Assembly: GCF_000614065.1 (NCBI RefSeq)
Contig: NZ_BAKG01000005.1
Location: 1 to 64,000, forward strand
Direction of reading: 5' to 3'
DNA from: Prevotella dentasini JCM 15908
GTDB lineage: Bacteria > Bacteroidota > Bacteroidia > Bacteroidales > Bacteroidaceae
Length of the DNA stretch: 64,000 nt
Shown: positions 38,406 through 48,763 of the stretch, piece by piece
How positions within the stretch are numbered: the stretch's first letter is position 1
How the letters are laid out: each line of letters opens with the position of its first letter
Made by a program: the position numbers and the translations under genes
Notes under the pieces: generated by a model
Told to the model about the DNA's origin: nothing
Database searches by the model: none
What the model saw: only the letters and a program-made list of their open reading frames with translations

Positions 38406-39746
38406 ATGAAAAAATATATATTGATGCCTGTTTTGGCACTTTGCGCATTGTCGGCAACCGCACAGGACTTCGACTCCAAGCCGGCCGTAACCATCGACAA
38501 CGAGAAGGAAGACCTCCACTTCACCGTAGGGGCACGCTTCATGGCAGATGCTGCCTACTATCACAACGACTTCACCCCTATGCAGAGTGGTGCAGCCATC
38601 ACCGACGCACGCATCCGCACGTCGCTGACCTATCAGGATTGGTACTTCTATGCCGACTTCGGTTTCGGTGGGGGCAAGTTTAGCCAGAAGAATATTTTCC
38701 TCCAGTATGCTAAGGAAGACGGCAAGGGCGGACGCCACGCCGTGAAGGGTGGTTACTACAATGACCCGGCAGGTTCGATGGCCCGTAACACGTCGCTCGG
38801 CAGTTATCACTTCATCTCGCGTGCCGGTGCTTCCAACGCACTGGGCGAAGGCCGTGAGCTGGGTCTGACCTACAAATACACCAACGACAAGTTCATGGCT
38901 TATCAGGGTGTGTTCACCGAGAACCAGTATAATAAGGAGGAGGCCGGATTCAACGGCATCGTCCTTGCAGGCCGCTATCTCTACCGTCCTATCTCCGACG
39001 AACACCAGACTCTGGCCATCGGCGGTAACATCCGTTATCAGCACGTGGGTGGCGGCGTTAGGGAGAAGAACGTACTGAAGAAGACCCTCAACCTCGGACA
39101 GACGATGGAAACCTTCGTAGACGAGGACGAGCAGTTTGTTTCGTGCAGCCTTCCATGGGCCGAGAACGTGCTCGACGCTGGCGCGGAAGTGCTCTACCAC
39201 AACGAGAAGTTCTTTGCGCGTGGTGAATACATGTACAAGCACGTTACGAAGAAGCGCGATTCCAAGACGCTTTTCGACGCAAGCAACAACAATATTGACA
39301 CGTGGGGAACGCTTGACGCGTGGACGGCAGCCAATCCGCTCCGCTCCAACAACTTCCATGGCGGATACATTGAGGCAGGCTACATGATTTTCGGCAATCC
39401 CTACAGCTACGACAAGAATGAGGGTGTGCTCCGCGGACTGAGCGGACGCTCGCTCGAAGTAGTGGGCCGTTTCAACTACACGGGCCTGAACGACAAGGTG
39501 GAGGGCGAATATTTCTCTGCCGGCCGCAACCAGTACTATCCTAACGGATATATGGAAGACTGGCCATACTCCTCTACCAGTGTCGGCGGCGGTGCTGTGC
39601 GTTCCTACACGCTCGGCCTGAACTACAGCTTCAACAAGTTCGCACAGGTGATGTTGGACTATACCTACCACCACCTCAGTAAGGATTTCCTGCCTTACGA
39701 CAAGGACTTCCATCAGGTGCAGGCACGCTTGCAGTTCGTATTCTAA
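38406..39746 (+). CDS. outer-membrane porin (OprO/P-like)
   Basis: A 446-aa beta-barrel protein. The signal peptide is MKKYILMPVLALCALSATAQ. The body is a run of amphipathic strands with aromatic girdles (e.g. VGARFMADAAYYHNDF, RIRTSLTYQDWYFYADFGFG, AQVMLDYTYHHLSKDF) ending in LQFVF, the usual terminal Phe. The fold resembles phosphate-selective porins. Being 42 bases after glpQ suggests it admits glycerophosphodiesters or glycerol-3-phosphate across the outer membrane. Confidence 0.85.
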   Translation: MKKYILMPVLALCALSATAQDFDSKPAVTIDNEKEDLHFTVGARFMADAAYYHNDFTPMQSGAAITDARIRTSLTYQDWYFYADFGFGGGKFSQKNIFLQYAKEDGKGGRHAVKGGYYNDPAGSMARNTSLGSYHFISRAGASNALGEGRELGLTYKYTNDKFMAYQGVFTENQYNKEEAGFNGIVLAGRYLYRPISDEHQTLAIGGNIRYQHVGGGVREKNVLKKTLNLGQTMETFVDEDEQFVSCSLPWAENVLDAGAEVLYHNEKFFARGEYMYKHVTKKRDSKTLFDASNNNIDTWGTLDAWTAANPLRSNNFHGGYIEAGYMIFGNPYSYDKNEGVLRGLSGRSLEVVGRFNYTGLNDKVEGEYFSAGRNQYYPNGYMEDWPYSSTSVGGGAVRSYTLGLNYSFNKFAQVMLDYTYHHLSKDFLPYDKDFHQVQARLQFVF

Positions 39747-39806
39747 GACGCAGGACGGGAGAATTGCAGACATTTGCTCTGCATCTCCTTTCCCCGTCTC
39801 TCTGAT

Positions 39807-39851
39807 ATTGCCTTACAGGAGGTTTCGCTTCCTCCTGTAAGGCAATTTTCT
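39807..39851 (+). terminator. terminator after the glp-porin operon
   Basis: A 16-base perfect stem ATTGCCTTACAGGAGG with its complement and an eight-base loop, followed by TTTTC. Confidence 0.9.
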
Positions 39852-40037
39852 GATTTATGGCGTTGTCTTTCCGCTTTGTGCAAGGTTTTCTCCGTCGAGG
39901 CTCTTCCGGGGCATTGTCCTTGGACAGAATTTGGGTGTGTGCCTGCCACCCGGAGACGCAATGCTGTTCCGGCAATCGTTTACCCGGGGCTCATCTATAA
40001 AAAAGATAAAAACAGACGGACTTTGCGAATAATTTAG
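39852..40037. other. intergenic, nothing recognised
   Basis: The rest of the gap before lysS holds no motif-bearing frame. Confidence 0.4.
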
Positions 40038-40045
40038 TAAATTTG
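40038..40045 (+). promoter_or_regulatory. -7 box (TAAATTTG) of lysS
   Basis: TAAATTTG lies 33 bases before the lysS start. The -33 element is poor. Confidence 0.45.
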
Positions 40046-40078
40046 CACAAACTATAGAATATATTCGAATATTATAAT

Positions 40079-41815
40079 ATGAATGTTTTAGAATTATCGG
40101 AGCAGGAGATTGGTCGCCGCCAAAGCCTGCAGGAATTGCGTAAGATAGGAATCAACCCGTACCCGGCAGCAGAGTTTCCCACCAATGCTTTCTCTACTGA
40201 CATTAAGGAGCAGTTCAGGGAAGACGAGCAGCGCGAGGTTGTCATCGCCGGACGAATGATGGGACGCCGTGTCATGGGCAAGGCCTCTTTCGCAGAGATT
40301 CAGGATAGCAAGGGCAGAATACAGGTCTACATTACCCGTGATGATATTTGTCAGGGCGAAGATAAGGAAATGTATAATACCGTTTTCAAGAAGTTGCTCG
40401 ACATTGGCGACTTCATCGGCATCAAGGGCTTTGTCTTCAAGACCCAGATGGGTGAAATCTCTGTTCATGCCAAGGAGATAACCCTCCTCTCAAAGAGCCT
40501 CAAGCCGCTCCCCATCGTGAAGTACAAGGACGGTGTGGCCTATGACAGGTTTGACGACCCCGAGCAGCGTTACCGTCAGAGGTATGTCGACCTCATAGTC
40601 AACGACGGCGTAAAGGACACGTTCCTCAAGCGTGCCACCATACTGCGCACGATGCGTCAGTTCTTCGACGAGGCCGGCTATACCGAAGTGGAGACACCGA
40701 CATTGCAAAGCATCCCCGGAGGCGCGAGCGCGCGCCCGTTCATCAGCCACTTCAATGCGCTCAACATCGATATGTACATGCGCATTGCCACGGAGCTTTA
40801 CCTGAAGCGTCTGATTGTAGGCGGATTTGAGGGGGTCTACGAGATTGGGAAGAACTTCCGCAACGAGGGAATGGACAAGTTTCACAACCCGGAGTTTACC
40901 TGTATGGAGTTGTATGTGCAGTACAAGGACTACAACTGGATGATGAGCTTTACCGAACGGCTTCTGGAGAAAATCTGCGTGGCAGTAAACGGTACGACCG
41001 AAGTGCAGATGGGCGACCATGCCATCAGCTTCAAAGCTCCCTTCCGCCGCCTGCCCATTCTTGATGCCATTAAGGAGAAGACGGGCTTTGACCTCGAAGG
41101 AAAGAGCGAGGAGGAAATCCGACACATTGCCGTAGACGAACTGAAGATGGAAGCCATAGACGAAACCTTCGGAAAAGGCAAGCTCATTGACGAAATCTTT
41201 GGTGAGTTCTGCGAGGGCACATATATTCAGCCGACCTTTATCACCGACTATCCTGTAGAGATGTCTCCGCTGACGAAGATGCACCGCTCCAAGCCGGGAC
41301 TGACCGAGCGTTTCGAGCTGATGGTGAATGGCAAGGAACTGGCAAACGCCTATTCCGAGCTGAACGACCCGATAGATCAGGAAGAGCGTTTCAAGGACCA
41401 GATGAGCTTGGTAGACAAGGGCGATGACGAAGCTATGATTATTGATCAGGACTTCCTCCGTGCCTTGCAGTACGGCATGCCACCTACGTCGGGCATCGGT
41501 ATCGGCATCGACCGTCTCGTCATGCTGATGACGGGCAAGGAGTTCATTCAGGAAGTCATGCTTTTCCCGCAGATGAAGCCAGAGGCAAAGATACCGCAAA
41601 GCAGCATGGCAGAATGGTCGGCTCTCGGTGTGCCTGAAGAGTGGGTGTATGTGCTGCGTAAGGCAGGTTTCAACCTCATTCAGAACATCAGGGACGAGAA
41701 GGCGCAGGGCTTGCAGCAGAAACTCGGCGAAATCAACAAGAAGTACAAGCTCGGCTACGAGAAGCCGTCGCTTGATGAGATTCAGAAGTGGATTGAGGGA
41801 GCACAGGAAAAGTAA
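40079..41815 (+). CDS. lysS: lysyl-tRNA synthetase, class II
   Basis: 578 aa. Charges tRNA-Lys. The N-terminal OB-fold anticodon-binding domain includes [20 protein letters not shown]. Class II motif 2 is [20 protein letters not shown] and motif 3 is [17 protein letters not shown]-terminal extension after residue 505 ([20 protein letters not shown]) is usual for Bacteroidetes LysS. gpsA and pgi follow on the same strand. Confidence 0.96.
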   Translation: MNVLELSEQEIGRRQSLQELRKIGINPYPAAEFPTNAFSTDIKEQFREDEQREVVIAGRMMGRRVMGKASFAEIQDSKGRIQVYITRDDICQGEDKEMYNTVFKKLLDIGDFIGIKGFVFKTQMGEISVHAKEITLLSKSLKPLPIVKYKDGVAYDRFDDPEQRYRQRYVDLIVNDGVKDTFLKRATILRTMRQFFDEAGYTEVETPTLQSIPGGASARPFISHFNALNIDMYMRIATELYLKRLIVGGFEGVYEIGKNFRNEGMDKFHNPEFTCMELYVQYKDYNWMMSFTERLLEKICVAVNGTTEVQMGDHAISFKAPFRRLPILDAIKEKTGFDLEGKSEEEIRHIAVDELKMEAIDETFGKGKLIDEIFGEFCEGTYIQPTFITDYPVEMSPLTKMHRSKPGLTERFELMVNGKELANAYSELNDPIDQEERFKDQMSLVDKGDDEAMIIDQDFLRALQYGMPPTSGIGIGIDRLVMLMTGKEFIQEVMLFPQMKPEAKIPQSSMAEWSALGVPEEWVYVLRKAGFNLIQNIRDEKAQGLQQKLGEINKKYKLGYEKPSLDEIQKWIEGAQEK

Positions 41816-41883
41816 AAGGGCAAAAAGTAAAAGGAAGAATAGTAAGACGACGAAAGCACGAAATAGTTCAGAGACTTTTCATC

Positions 41884-41953
41884 CTTTTATCCTTTCGTTC
41901 TTTCACTCTTTATCCTTTCGTTCTTTCACTCTTTATCCTTTCATTCTTTCACC
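41884..41953. repeat. tandem repeat, three units of 23-24 bases
   Basis: CTTTATCCTTTCGTTCTTTC-type units at 41884-41907, 41908-41930 and 41931-41953, pyrimidine-rich on the plus strand, between the lysS stop and the gpsA start. Confidence 0.8.
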
Positions 41954-41963
41954 TTTCAAGGCA

Positions 41964-42959
41964 ATGTTCAACATCGGTAAAATAGCAATCATCGGAAGTG
42001 GCAGCTGGGCAACGGCTATCGCAAAGATAGTGGTGGAACATACCCACCATATAGGATGGTATTTCCGACGCGACGACAGAATAGAGGATTTTCGGCGTAT
42101 CGGGCACAATCCGTCCTACCTGACGAGTATTCGCTTCAATCTTGACGAGCTCACATTCTCGTCAGACATCAACCGCTTGGTACAGGACTACGACACGCTC
42201 ATCTTCGTAACCCCGTCGCCCTATTTGAAAGCTCTGCTGAAGAAGATAAAGGTGCGGATGACCAACAAGGTCGTTGTAACCGCCATCAAGGGCATTGTTC
42301 CCGACGAGAACTTGGTCTGCTCGGAATATTTCAACAAGGTGTTGGGAGTGCCCGACGACCATCTTGCCGTCATTGGCGGCCCGTCCCATGCAGAGGAAGT
42401 GGCAATGGAGCGGCTCACCTACCTCACGGTCGGCTGCACCGACAAGGAGAAGGCGCAGGCCGTTACCGAAGTGTTGGCCTCTCACTATGTGAAGACGAAG
42501 ATTTCACCCGACGTTATCGGAATAGAATACGCATCGGTTCTGAAGAACGTCTACGCCATCGCTGCCGGCATCTGCTCGGGGCTGAAATACGGAGACAATT
42601 TTCAGGCCGTATTAATGTCGAACGCCATGCAGGAGATGGAGCGCGCCCTGACCACTATCAACCCCATACAGCGGTCAATGATAGACAGTGTTTACTTGGG
42701 CGACCAGCTTGTTACAGGATACAGTAAATTCAGCCGGAACAACACGTTTGGTGCAATGATTGGAAAAGGATACAGCGTAAAGGCAGCACAGCTCGAAATG
42801 GAAATGATTGCCGAAGGCTACTTCGGTACGAAGTGCATGAAGGAAATCAACCGTCATCTGCACGTCAATATGCCTATTCTTGATGCGATGTACAATATTC
42901 TTTACGAAGGCATTAACCCACAGATAGAAATAAAACTATTAACAGATTCATTTAGATAA
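41964..42959 (+). CDS. gpsA: glycerol-3-phosphate dehydrogenase [NAD(P)+]
   Basis: A 331-aa cytoplasmic enzyme that reduces dihydroxyacetone phosphate to sn-glycerol-3-phosphate for phospholipid synthesis. The nucleotide-binding start is [17 protein letters not shown]. Family motifs are [26 protein letters not shown] and [20 protein letters not shown] (catalytic Lys). The start at 41964 is chosen because the Rossmann fold begins there; the open frame upstream overlaps lysS and the repeat. pgi begins four bases after its stop. Confidence 0.95.
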   Translation: MFNIGKIAIIGSGSWATAIAKIVVEHTHHIGWYFRRDDRIEDFRRIGHNPSYLTSIRFNLDELTFSSDINRLVQDYDTLIFVTPSPYLKALLKKIKVRMTNKVVVTAIKGIVPDENLVCSEYFNKVLGVPDDHLAVIGGPSHAEEVAMERLTYLTVGCTDKEKAQAVTEVLASHYVKTKISPDVIGIEYASVLKNVYAIAAGICSGLKYGDNFQAVLMSNAMQEMERALTTINPIQRSMIDSVYLGDQLVTGYSKFSRNNTFGAMIGKGYSVKAAQLEMEMIAEGYFGTKCMKEINRHLHVNMPILDAMYNILYEGINPQIEIKLLTDSFR

Positions 42960-42963
42960 GCAA

Positions 42964-44321
42964 ATGGAAAGTATAAAGTTAGATATTACGAAAGCTGCCC
43001 AGTTCTTGAATCCGGGCACAGTTGAGGCTTACGCCCCACAGGTTGCTGCTGCACAGCAGGCCTTGGAAAAGGCTACCTGCCCCGGCAGCGATTTCCTCGG
43101 ATGGCTGCATCTGCCGTCGGGCACCACGTCGGAATTTCTCACAGAGATTCAGGAGGTGGCCAATACCTTGCGCGAGAAGTGTGAGGTGGTGGTCGTTGCA
43201 GGTATCGGAGGGTCTTATCTTGGTGCACGTGCCGTTATTGAGGCGTTGAGCAACAGCTTCGCTTGGCTTGTCAACGATAAGAAAAATCCAACCATCCTCT
43301 TTGCAGGCAACAACATCGGCGAGGACTATCTGTCCGAACTGACCGAATATCTGGCTGACAAGAAGTTTGGTGTCATCAATATATCCAAGTCGGGTACGAC
43401 TACAGAAACCGCCCTTGCTTTCCGTCTGCTGAAGAAGCAGTGCGAAACGCAGTTGGGCAAGGAGGCTGCCAAAGACGTTATTGTGGCCATCACCGATGCG
43501 AGAAAGGTGCTGCGCGTGCAGCCGCTACGAAGGAAGGCTACAGAACTTTCGTCATTCCCGACGATGTGGGCGGCCGCTTCTCTGTCCTCACGCCCGTAGG
43601 TCTGTTGCCCATTACCGTTGCCGGTCTTGATATTGTAAGGCTTGTGGAGGGTGCACGCGACATGGAGAAGCAGACTTCGCAAGACGTTCCTTTCTCCAAT
43701 AATATTGCCGCACGCTATGCCGCCGTCCGTCAGGCTCTTTACGCACAGGCAGGCAAACGAATAGAAATCGTGGCAAACTTCCAGCCGAAGCTCCATTTTA
43801 TGGCCGAATGGTGGAAGCAGCTCTACGGAGAAAGCGAAGGAAAGGACTTGAAAGGTATCTTCCCGGCTGCCTGCGACTTTACTACCGACCTGCACTCTAT
43901 GGGACAGTGGATTCAGGAGGGCGAGCGTTCTATCTTCGAGACCGTCATTTCGGTGGAAGAGCCTAACCGCAGACTCCTTTTCCCACACGACGATGAGAAT
44001 CTCGACGGTCTGAACTTCCTTGAAGGAAAGCGTATTGACGAAGTGAACAAGATGGCAGAGTTGGGTACGCGTCTGGCCCATGTCGATGGCGGTGTTCCTA
44101 ATATCCGTATCAGTGTTCCGGCCCTCAACGAGTATTATCTTGGTCAGTTGATTTATTTCTTCGAGAAGGCCTGCGGTATCAGTGGTCTCATTCAGGAGGT
44201 CAATCCGTTTAACCAGCCGGGTGTTGAGGCTTACAAGAAGAATATGTTCGCTCTCCTCAACAAGCCGGGTTATGAGTCCGAAAGCAAGGCCATAACCGAG
44301 AGGCTGAACAAGGAAAACTAA
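42964..44321 (+). CDS. pgi: glucose-6-phosphate isomerase (frameshifted)
   Basis: Interconverts glucose-6-phosphate and fructose-6-phosphate. The first part has [20 protein letters not shown] and [16 protein letters not shown] (sugar-phosphate site). The second part has [40 protein letters not shown] and [19 protein letters not shown]. Adding one base at 43504-43507 joins TDARK to [17 protein letters not shown] and gives 452 aa, the normal length for the small bacterial Pgi. The break is probably a missed G in a GGG run. Confidence 0.93.
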
Positions 44322-44586
44322 AAAGTCTCACCCCTTTTCCTATAGTGGGGAGGGGTGAAGCTAATAGCTATATATTCAGAATAAATATACTTCCCAACCA
44401 TTCCCTTGCCTGTCTACGCGGAATCATCCTACAGGCATCGCCTAAGCAATAGTATAAGGATTCTTAAGCGTTATAGTATTAAGGAAAGCCTAAGTTGTGT
44501 GGAAAGCATCGGCAGATTTGTTCGCAATAGCTGTTCTTTCAGGCGCGTGTTTGTTTTTCCGGGGAGGTTTAAGCCAAGGCCTTTTT

Positions 44587-45303
44587 ATGCTTCGAGACTA
44601 TCCAAATCCCTTTAACCCGAAAGTCGTTCTCTTCGATATGGACGGTGTCCTCTACGACTCCATGCGCAACCATGCCAAGGCTTGGGTGCGTTCTATGGCA
44701 GAGTTTGGAATAGAGTTTACTGTCGAAGACGCCTATGCCACGGAAGGGGCACGGGGGGTAGACACCATCCGCATGTATGCCAAAAAACAATTGGGCAAAG
44801 AACTGACTGAAGCAGAAGCACAGAGAATGTATGACGTCAAGGCGCGCTATTTCCACGAGATGGGCGAAGCTCCCATCTTCGACGGCGTTGAAGACCTGAT
44901 GCGTAAAATAAAGGCAGACGGATTGAAAATTGGCATCGTAACGGGTAGCGCACAGCTTCCGCTTATCAGGCGGCTCACTTCCGACTTTGGCGAGTTCATT
45001 ACCGAAGACCAGATAACGACCGCCTTCGACGTAAAGCGTGGCAAGCCCCATCCCGACCCTTACCTGACAGGACTGCGGAAGGCAGGCTGTTTTCAGCCCC
45101 ATGAAGGCATCGTTGTAGAGAATGCTCCGCTCGGAGTCCATGCCGGGGCAAGTGCCGGCTGCTTCACGGTTGCCATCAACAGCGGTCCGCTTCCTGATAA
45201 TACATTGGTCAGTGAGGGAGCACATCTCCTCTATCCCACAATCAGGGCGTTTGCCGACGATTGGGAAGCTCTGATGAGGCATTATGGGATGAAAACGTCA
45301 TGA
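44587..45303 (+). CDS. HAD-superfamily hydrolase (phosphoglycolate/beta-phosphoglucomutase-like)
   Basis: A 238-aa cytoplasmic phosphatase with the four HAD motifs: VVLFDMDGVLYDSM (nucleophile Asp), IVTGSAQ, KRGKPHPDPYL (Lys) and GIVVENAPLGVHAG (acidic pair partly replaced by E-N). An alpha-helical cap between motifs I and II (class C1) suits small sugar phosphates. The start at 44587 was preferred; a longer frame upstream lacks homology. The true substrate is unknown. Confidence 0.85.
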   Translation: MLRDYPNPFNPKVVLFDMDGVLYDSMRNHAKAWVRSMAEFGIEFTVEDAYATEGARGVDTIRMYAKKQLGKELTEAEAQRMYDVKARYFHEMGEAPIFDGVEDLMRKIKADGLKIGIVTGSAQLPLIRRLTSDFGEFITEDQITTAFDVKRGKPHPDPYLTGLRKAGCFQPHEGIVVENAPLGVHAGASAGCFTVAINSGPLPDNTLVSEGAHLLYPTIRAFADDWEALMRHYGMKTS

Positions 45304-45363
45304 TGTCAGACAAGCCGTGATAAAAAGACAATTACATATTACAAACAATAAAAACAAGAATCT

Positions 45364-46767
45364 ATGAAACAGACAATCTGGATTGCCTGTGGCTTATTGA
45401 GCTGCGCGCTCACTCTTCAGGCACAAACAAAAGATGGTGGCATCGACAGACAGATGTTGCAGCAAATTCAGTCTGCCGGACTGACTGCTGCCGACCGTGC
45501 TCTCTCCAATGCCATCGCCTCAAATTCTATCGACGACTTGGTGAAGAATACCCGCAACGCCGGTCCGATAGATACCTATTTCAGTGTTGAGACACCTAAG
45601 CAGAGCATCCACGACCAGAAAAGCTCGGGCCGTTGTTGGCTCTTCTCCGGGCTGAACGTGCTCCGCTCCAAGTTTGCCCGTGCGCACAAAGACACATTGA
45701 GAGTCGAGTATTCTCAGGTCTATCTGTCTTTCTACGACCAGCTGGAGAAGTCGAACCTGATGTTGCAGGGAGTCATTGACTGTGCCGACAAGCCCATGGA
45801 CGACCCACGGGTGCAGTTCTTCTTCAAGAATCCAATCGGTGATGGCGGAACTTTCTGCGGTGTTGCCGATTTGGCAGAAAAATACGGAGTTGTGCCAATG
45901 GAAGCTATGCCCGAAACTTATTCGGCTGAGAACACCTCGCGTATGGCCCGCATTATCTCGTCGAAGCTGCGCGAATATGGCTTGGAGCTTCGCCGGATGA
46001 TTGCAGCAAAGAAGACAAAGGCAGCTGTGAAGGGGCGCAAGACAGAGATGCTGACCAGCATCTACCATATTCTGTCTCTCTCTTTGGGAGAGCCAGTCAA
46101 GTCGTTCAGCTATGCTTTCAAGGACAAGAACGGAAAGCAGGTGGGCAAGCCTAAGACCTATACTCCGCAGGAATTTTACAGAGAGACGGTCGGTGCACCG
46201 CTCAACGGTACGTTTATCATGGCCATGAACGACCCACGCCGTGAATACTACAAGACCTACGAAGTGGAACTGGACCGCCATACCTACGACGGACATAACT
46301 GGAAGTACATCAATCTGCCCATGGAGGATATTGCTCGCATTGCCATTGCTTCTCTGAAAGATTCTACGAAGATGTATACCAGTTACGATGTAGGCAAGCA
46401 GCTTGACCGTAAGCGCGGCTATCTGGATACGGAGAACTACGACTATGGCACGCTCTATGGGATTGACTTCCCAATGAACAAGGCCGACCGCATCGCAACG
46501 TTCGACAGTGGTTCTACCCACGCCATGACGCTGACAGCCGTCGACCTTGACGAGAATGGAAAGCCTCTGAAGTGGAAGGTTGAGAACACTTGGGGTGCCT
46601 CTTATGGTCAGAACGGCTGTCTGATAATGTCCGACCGCTGGTTCAACGACTTTATGTTCCGTATGGTGGTAGACAAGAAGTATGTGCCTGCCGAGATACT
46701 GAAGGCAGAGCAGCAGAAGCCTGTTATGGTCATGCCTGAAGATCCTTTGTTCCAAGAGGATAACTAA
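45364..46767 (+). CDS. pepC: exported aminopeptidase C (C1B cysteine peptidase)
   Basis: A 467-aa bleomycin-hydrolase-type peptidase. The active-site Cys is in SSGRCWLFSGLNVLRSK, His in STHAMTLTAVDLDENGKP and Asn in KWKVENTWGASYG. Unlike the cytosolic PepC of lactic bacteria it starts with a signal peptide (MKQTIWIACGLLSCALTLQA), so it acts outside the cytoplasm. A terminator follows at 46801. Confidence 0.92.
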   Translation: MKQTIWIACGLLSCALTLQAQTKDGGIDRQMLQQIQSAGLTAADRALSNAIASNSIDDLVKNTRNAGPIDTYFSVETPKQSIHDQKSSGRCWLFSGLNVLRSKFARAHKDTLRVEYSQVYLSFYDQLEKSNLMLQGVIDCADKPMDDPRVQFFFKNPIGDGGTFCGVADLAEKYGVVPMEAMPETYSAENTSRMARIISSKLREYGLELRRMIAAKKTKAAVKGRKTEMLTSIYHILSLSLGEPVKSFSYAFKDKNGKQVGKPKTYTPQEFYRETVGAPLNGTFIMAMNDPRREYYKTYEVELDRHTYDGHNWKYINLPMEDIARIAIASLKDSTKMYTSYDVGKQLDRKRGYLDTENYDYGTLYGIDFPMNKADRIATFDSGSTHAMTLTAVDLDENGKPLKWKVENTWGASYGQNGCLIMSDRWFNDFMFRMVVDKKYVPAEILKAEQQKPVMVMPEDPLFQEDN

Positions 46768-46800
46768 TATAACAGCCGGACGGAAGTCCACGGTGATTAA

Positions 46801-46845
46801 GCCCGCGATGATGGCAGACTTTCTGCCGCATTGCGGGTATTTTGT
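46801..46845 (+). terminator. terminator after pepC
   Basis: CCCGCGATGATGGCAGA pairs imperfectly with TCTGCCGCATTGCGGG across a three-base loop, followed by TATTTTGTTT. Confidence 0.7.
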
Positions 46846-46941
46846 TTCGTTATGGGGAAGTTTGCATGATTGTTTGAAATTATTACAGACTTTCTTCTTA
46901 CCTTTGCATCGGAGATTAATAAACAAAAGAAAGGTAAAAAA

Positions 46942-47367
46942 ATGAATGTATTGAAATACTTGTTCCCAACGGAGAAAGAGTCAGCCAAGTTTGCTGTGTT
47001 GTTGTTATTATCCCGTGTCGTGTTCGGATTGCTTTTCGCTTCCCACGGTTTGGAAAAACTGCTGAACTTCAGTGCTACGGCTCCCCACTTCCCTGACCCG
47101 ATTGGCTTCGGCAGCGACGTAGCCCTTGCACTGAGTATCTTTGGCGAACTGGCCTGTGGTATCGCCTTCGCCTTGGGATTCCTTACCCGTCTGGCACTTC
47201 TCCCGATGATATTCACAATGATAGTGGCCTTCATCACCGTTCATGGCGGCAGTATTCACGATGGCGAGCTGGCGTTCCTTTATCTCGTTATCTTTGTCCT
47301 CTCATGGCTGGCCGGCCCGGGCAGCTGTTCAGTGGACGGACTGATAGGCCGCAGGCTCTTCAGATAG
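46942..47367 (+). CDS. DoxX family membrane protein
   Basis: A 141-aa protein with four hydrophobic helices. LLFASHGLEKLLNFSATAPHF after the first helix and LSIFGELACGIAFALGFLTR in the second are DoxX signatures. The start MNVLKYLFP at 46942 is preceded by AAAGGTAAAAA. A -7-like TACCTTTG lies about 40 bases upstream. Members are linked to thiosulfate-quinone or other redox membrane complexes, but the role here is unknown. Confidence 0.85.
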   Translation: MNVLKYLFPTEKESAKFAVLLLLSRVVFGLLFASHGLEKLLNFSATAPHFPDPIGFGSDVALALSIFGELACGIAFALGFLTRLALLPMIFTMIVAFITVHGGSIHDGELAFLYLVIFVLSWLAGPGSCSVDGLIGRRLFR

Positions 47368-47390
47368 AATATATAGAAGTCAATAATCAG

Positions 47391-47430
47391 AAAACTCCCT
47401 CAGACGTATCGTCCGGGGGAGTTTTCTTTT
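47391..47430 (+). terminator. terminator after doxX
   Basis: AAAACTCCC pairs with GGGAGTTTT, followed by CTTTT. Confidence 0.75.
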
Positions 47431-47500
47431 AATTATAGTGGGTTGGAACGGTATCTATGTCTGAGTTTGCTTTCATGGGCTGTCTTTGGAAGACAGCGGA

Positions 47501-48547
47501 CTATCCCTCACGCAGGAAGTCAAGGGCTTCCTTTATCTCCTCTTCGCCGATGGTCTGGTCGATGAGTATGTCGCCGATGCCGCCCAGCAGCGTGCAGTTG
47601 ATGGCCCGGCCGGTGTTTTTCTTGTCGTGGCGCATCAGTTCTATCAGCCCGTCGTAGTCGTTGCAGGTGATGGGCAATGTGCCGTAGTACCGGCGGATGA
47701 AGCTGATGGTTTGGCGCATTGTCTCTACGGGGAATCCTGTCTTGACCACCGACAGGTAAAGCTCGGCTATCAGGCCGTAGGCGACGGCATAGCCGTGGAG
47801 GAGGGGCTGCCGGCTCATGGACAGCGACTCGATGGCGTGGCCGAAAGTGTGCCCGAGGTTGAGTGCTTTCCGTATGCCCCTCTCGTGTGGGTCTTGGGCT
47901 ACGATGCGTTCCTTCACCGCCACGTTGTCCCTGAGCAGGTGGGAGAGCTGCTGCAGGTCGGGCTGAGCAAGGTCGAAGGAGAGTAGCTGCGCCCATGCCG
48001 CCTCGCCGGAAATCAGTCCGTGCTTGAGCATTTCGGCATAGCCGCTGCGTATGTTTTCGTCGTTGAGCGTCTTCAGCCAGCTGGTGTCGAGGATGACATA
48101 TCGTGGGTCGCTGAACACGCCCACCTCGTTCTTCAGTCCTCCGAAGTTGATGCCCGTCTTTCCGCCGACGCTTGCGTCTGCCATGGCGAGGAGCGTCGTC
48201 GGCACGTTGATGAAATTGATGCCGCGCTTGAAGGTCGAGGCAGCGAAGCCTCCGAGGTCGGTTACCATTCCCCCCCCGAGGTTGATGAGCAGCGAGTGGC
48301 GCGTTGCTCCTCCCTCCTGCAGTGCCGTCCACACGTGGGCAAGCGAGTCGAGGTTCTTGCACAGGTCGGACGCACCGACGGTAATGAGCTGTGCGTTTTT
48401 CAGGCTTAAAAGGCCTTTCGCCAGTTGCCAGCAGCTTTCCCTCGTGTTTTCATCGACGAGCACAAACGTCCTGTCGTGTTCGCACTCGGCAATGGCCAAG
48501 GCCAAATCGCTCTTGAAATAATCTGAAATGATAATCCTCTGCTCCAT
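47501..48547 (-). CDS. aroB: 3-dehydroquinate synthase
   Basis: 348 aa. Second step of the shikimate pathway, using NAD+ and a divalent metal. The NAD-binding motif is NLGGGMVTDLGGFAASTFKR, followed by TTLLAMADASVGGKTGIN. The metal-binding His pair lies in LNLGHTFGHAIESL. The reading frame is intact and of normal length. It is convergent with doxX. Confidence 0.95.
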   Translation of the reverse strand: MEQRIIISDYFKSDLALAIAECEHDRTFVLVDENTRESCWQLAKGLLSLKNAQLITVGASDLCKNLDSLAHVWTALQEGGATRHSLLINLGGGMVTDLGGFAASTFKRGINFINVPTTLLAMADASVGGKTGINFGGLKNEVGVFSDPRYVILDTSWLKTLNDENIRSGYAEMLKHGLISGEAAWAQLLSFDLAQPDLQQLSHLLRDNVAVKERIVAQDPHERGIRKALNLGHTFGHAIESLSMSRQPLLHGYAVAYGLIAELYLSVVKTGFPVETMRQTISFIRRYYGTLPITCNDYDGLIELMRHDKKNTGRAINCTLLGGIGDILIDQTIGEEEIKEALDFLREG

Positions 48548-48763
48548 CTTCTATGTAATATTTTCACAAATATAGCTAATTTTGTTCTTAGTTTCTTCTT
48601 TTCAATCGGATAATTTCACACTCTTTCACTATCGCCCCTGCCAATCTGCACATCTGCTTCCGCGTCTGTGCATCGTTTTGTGTGCCGGCGGATGTCAGGC
48701 AGGGGGAAGGGATAACGTCGGCAGAGGGGCTTTTTGTCTGCTTTGTGCGGTGGAACAATAAGT

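Noticed and set aside
38364..39773. 469-codon frame antisense to the porin
   Set aside because: Shadow of a gene with a signal peptide and barrel pattern.
45520..46926. 468-codon frame antisense to pepC
   Set aside because: Shadow frame; pepC catalytic motifs are on the plus strand.
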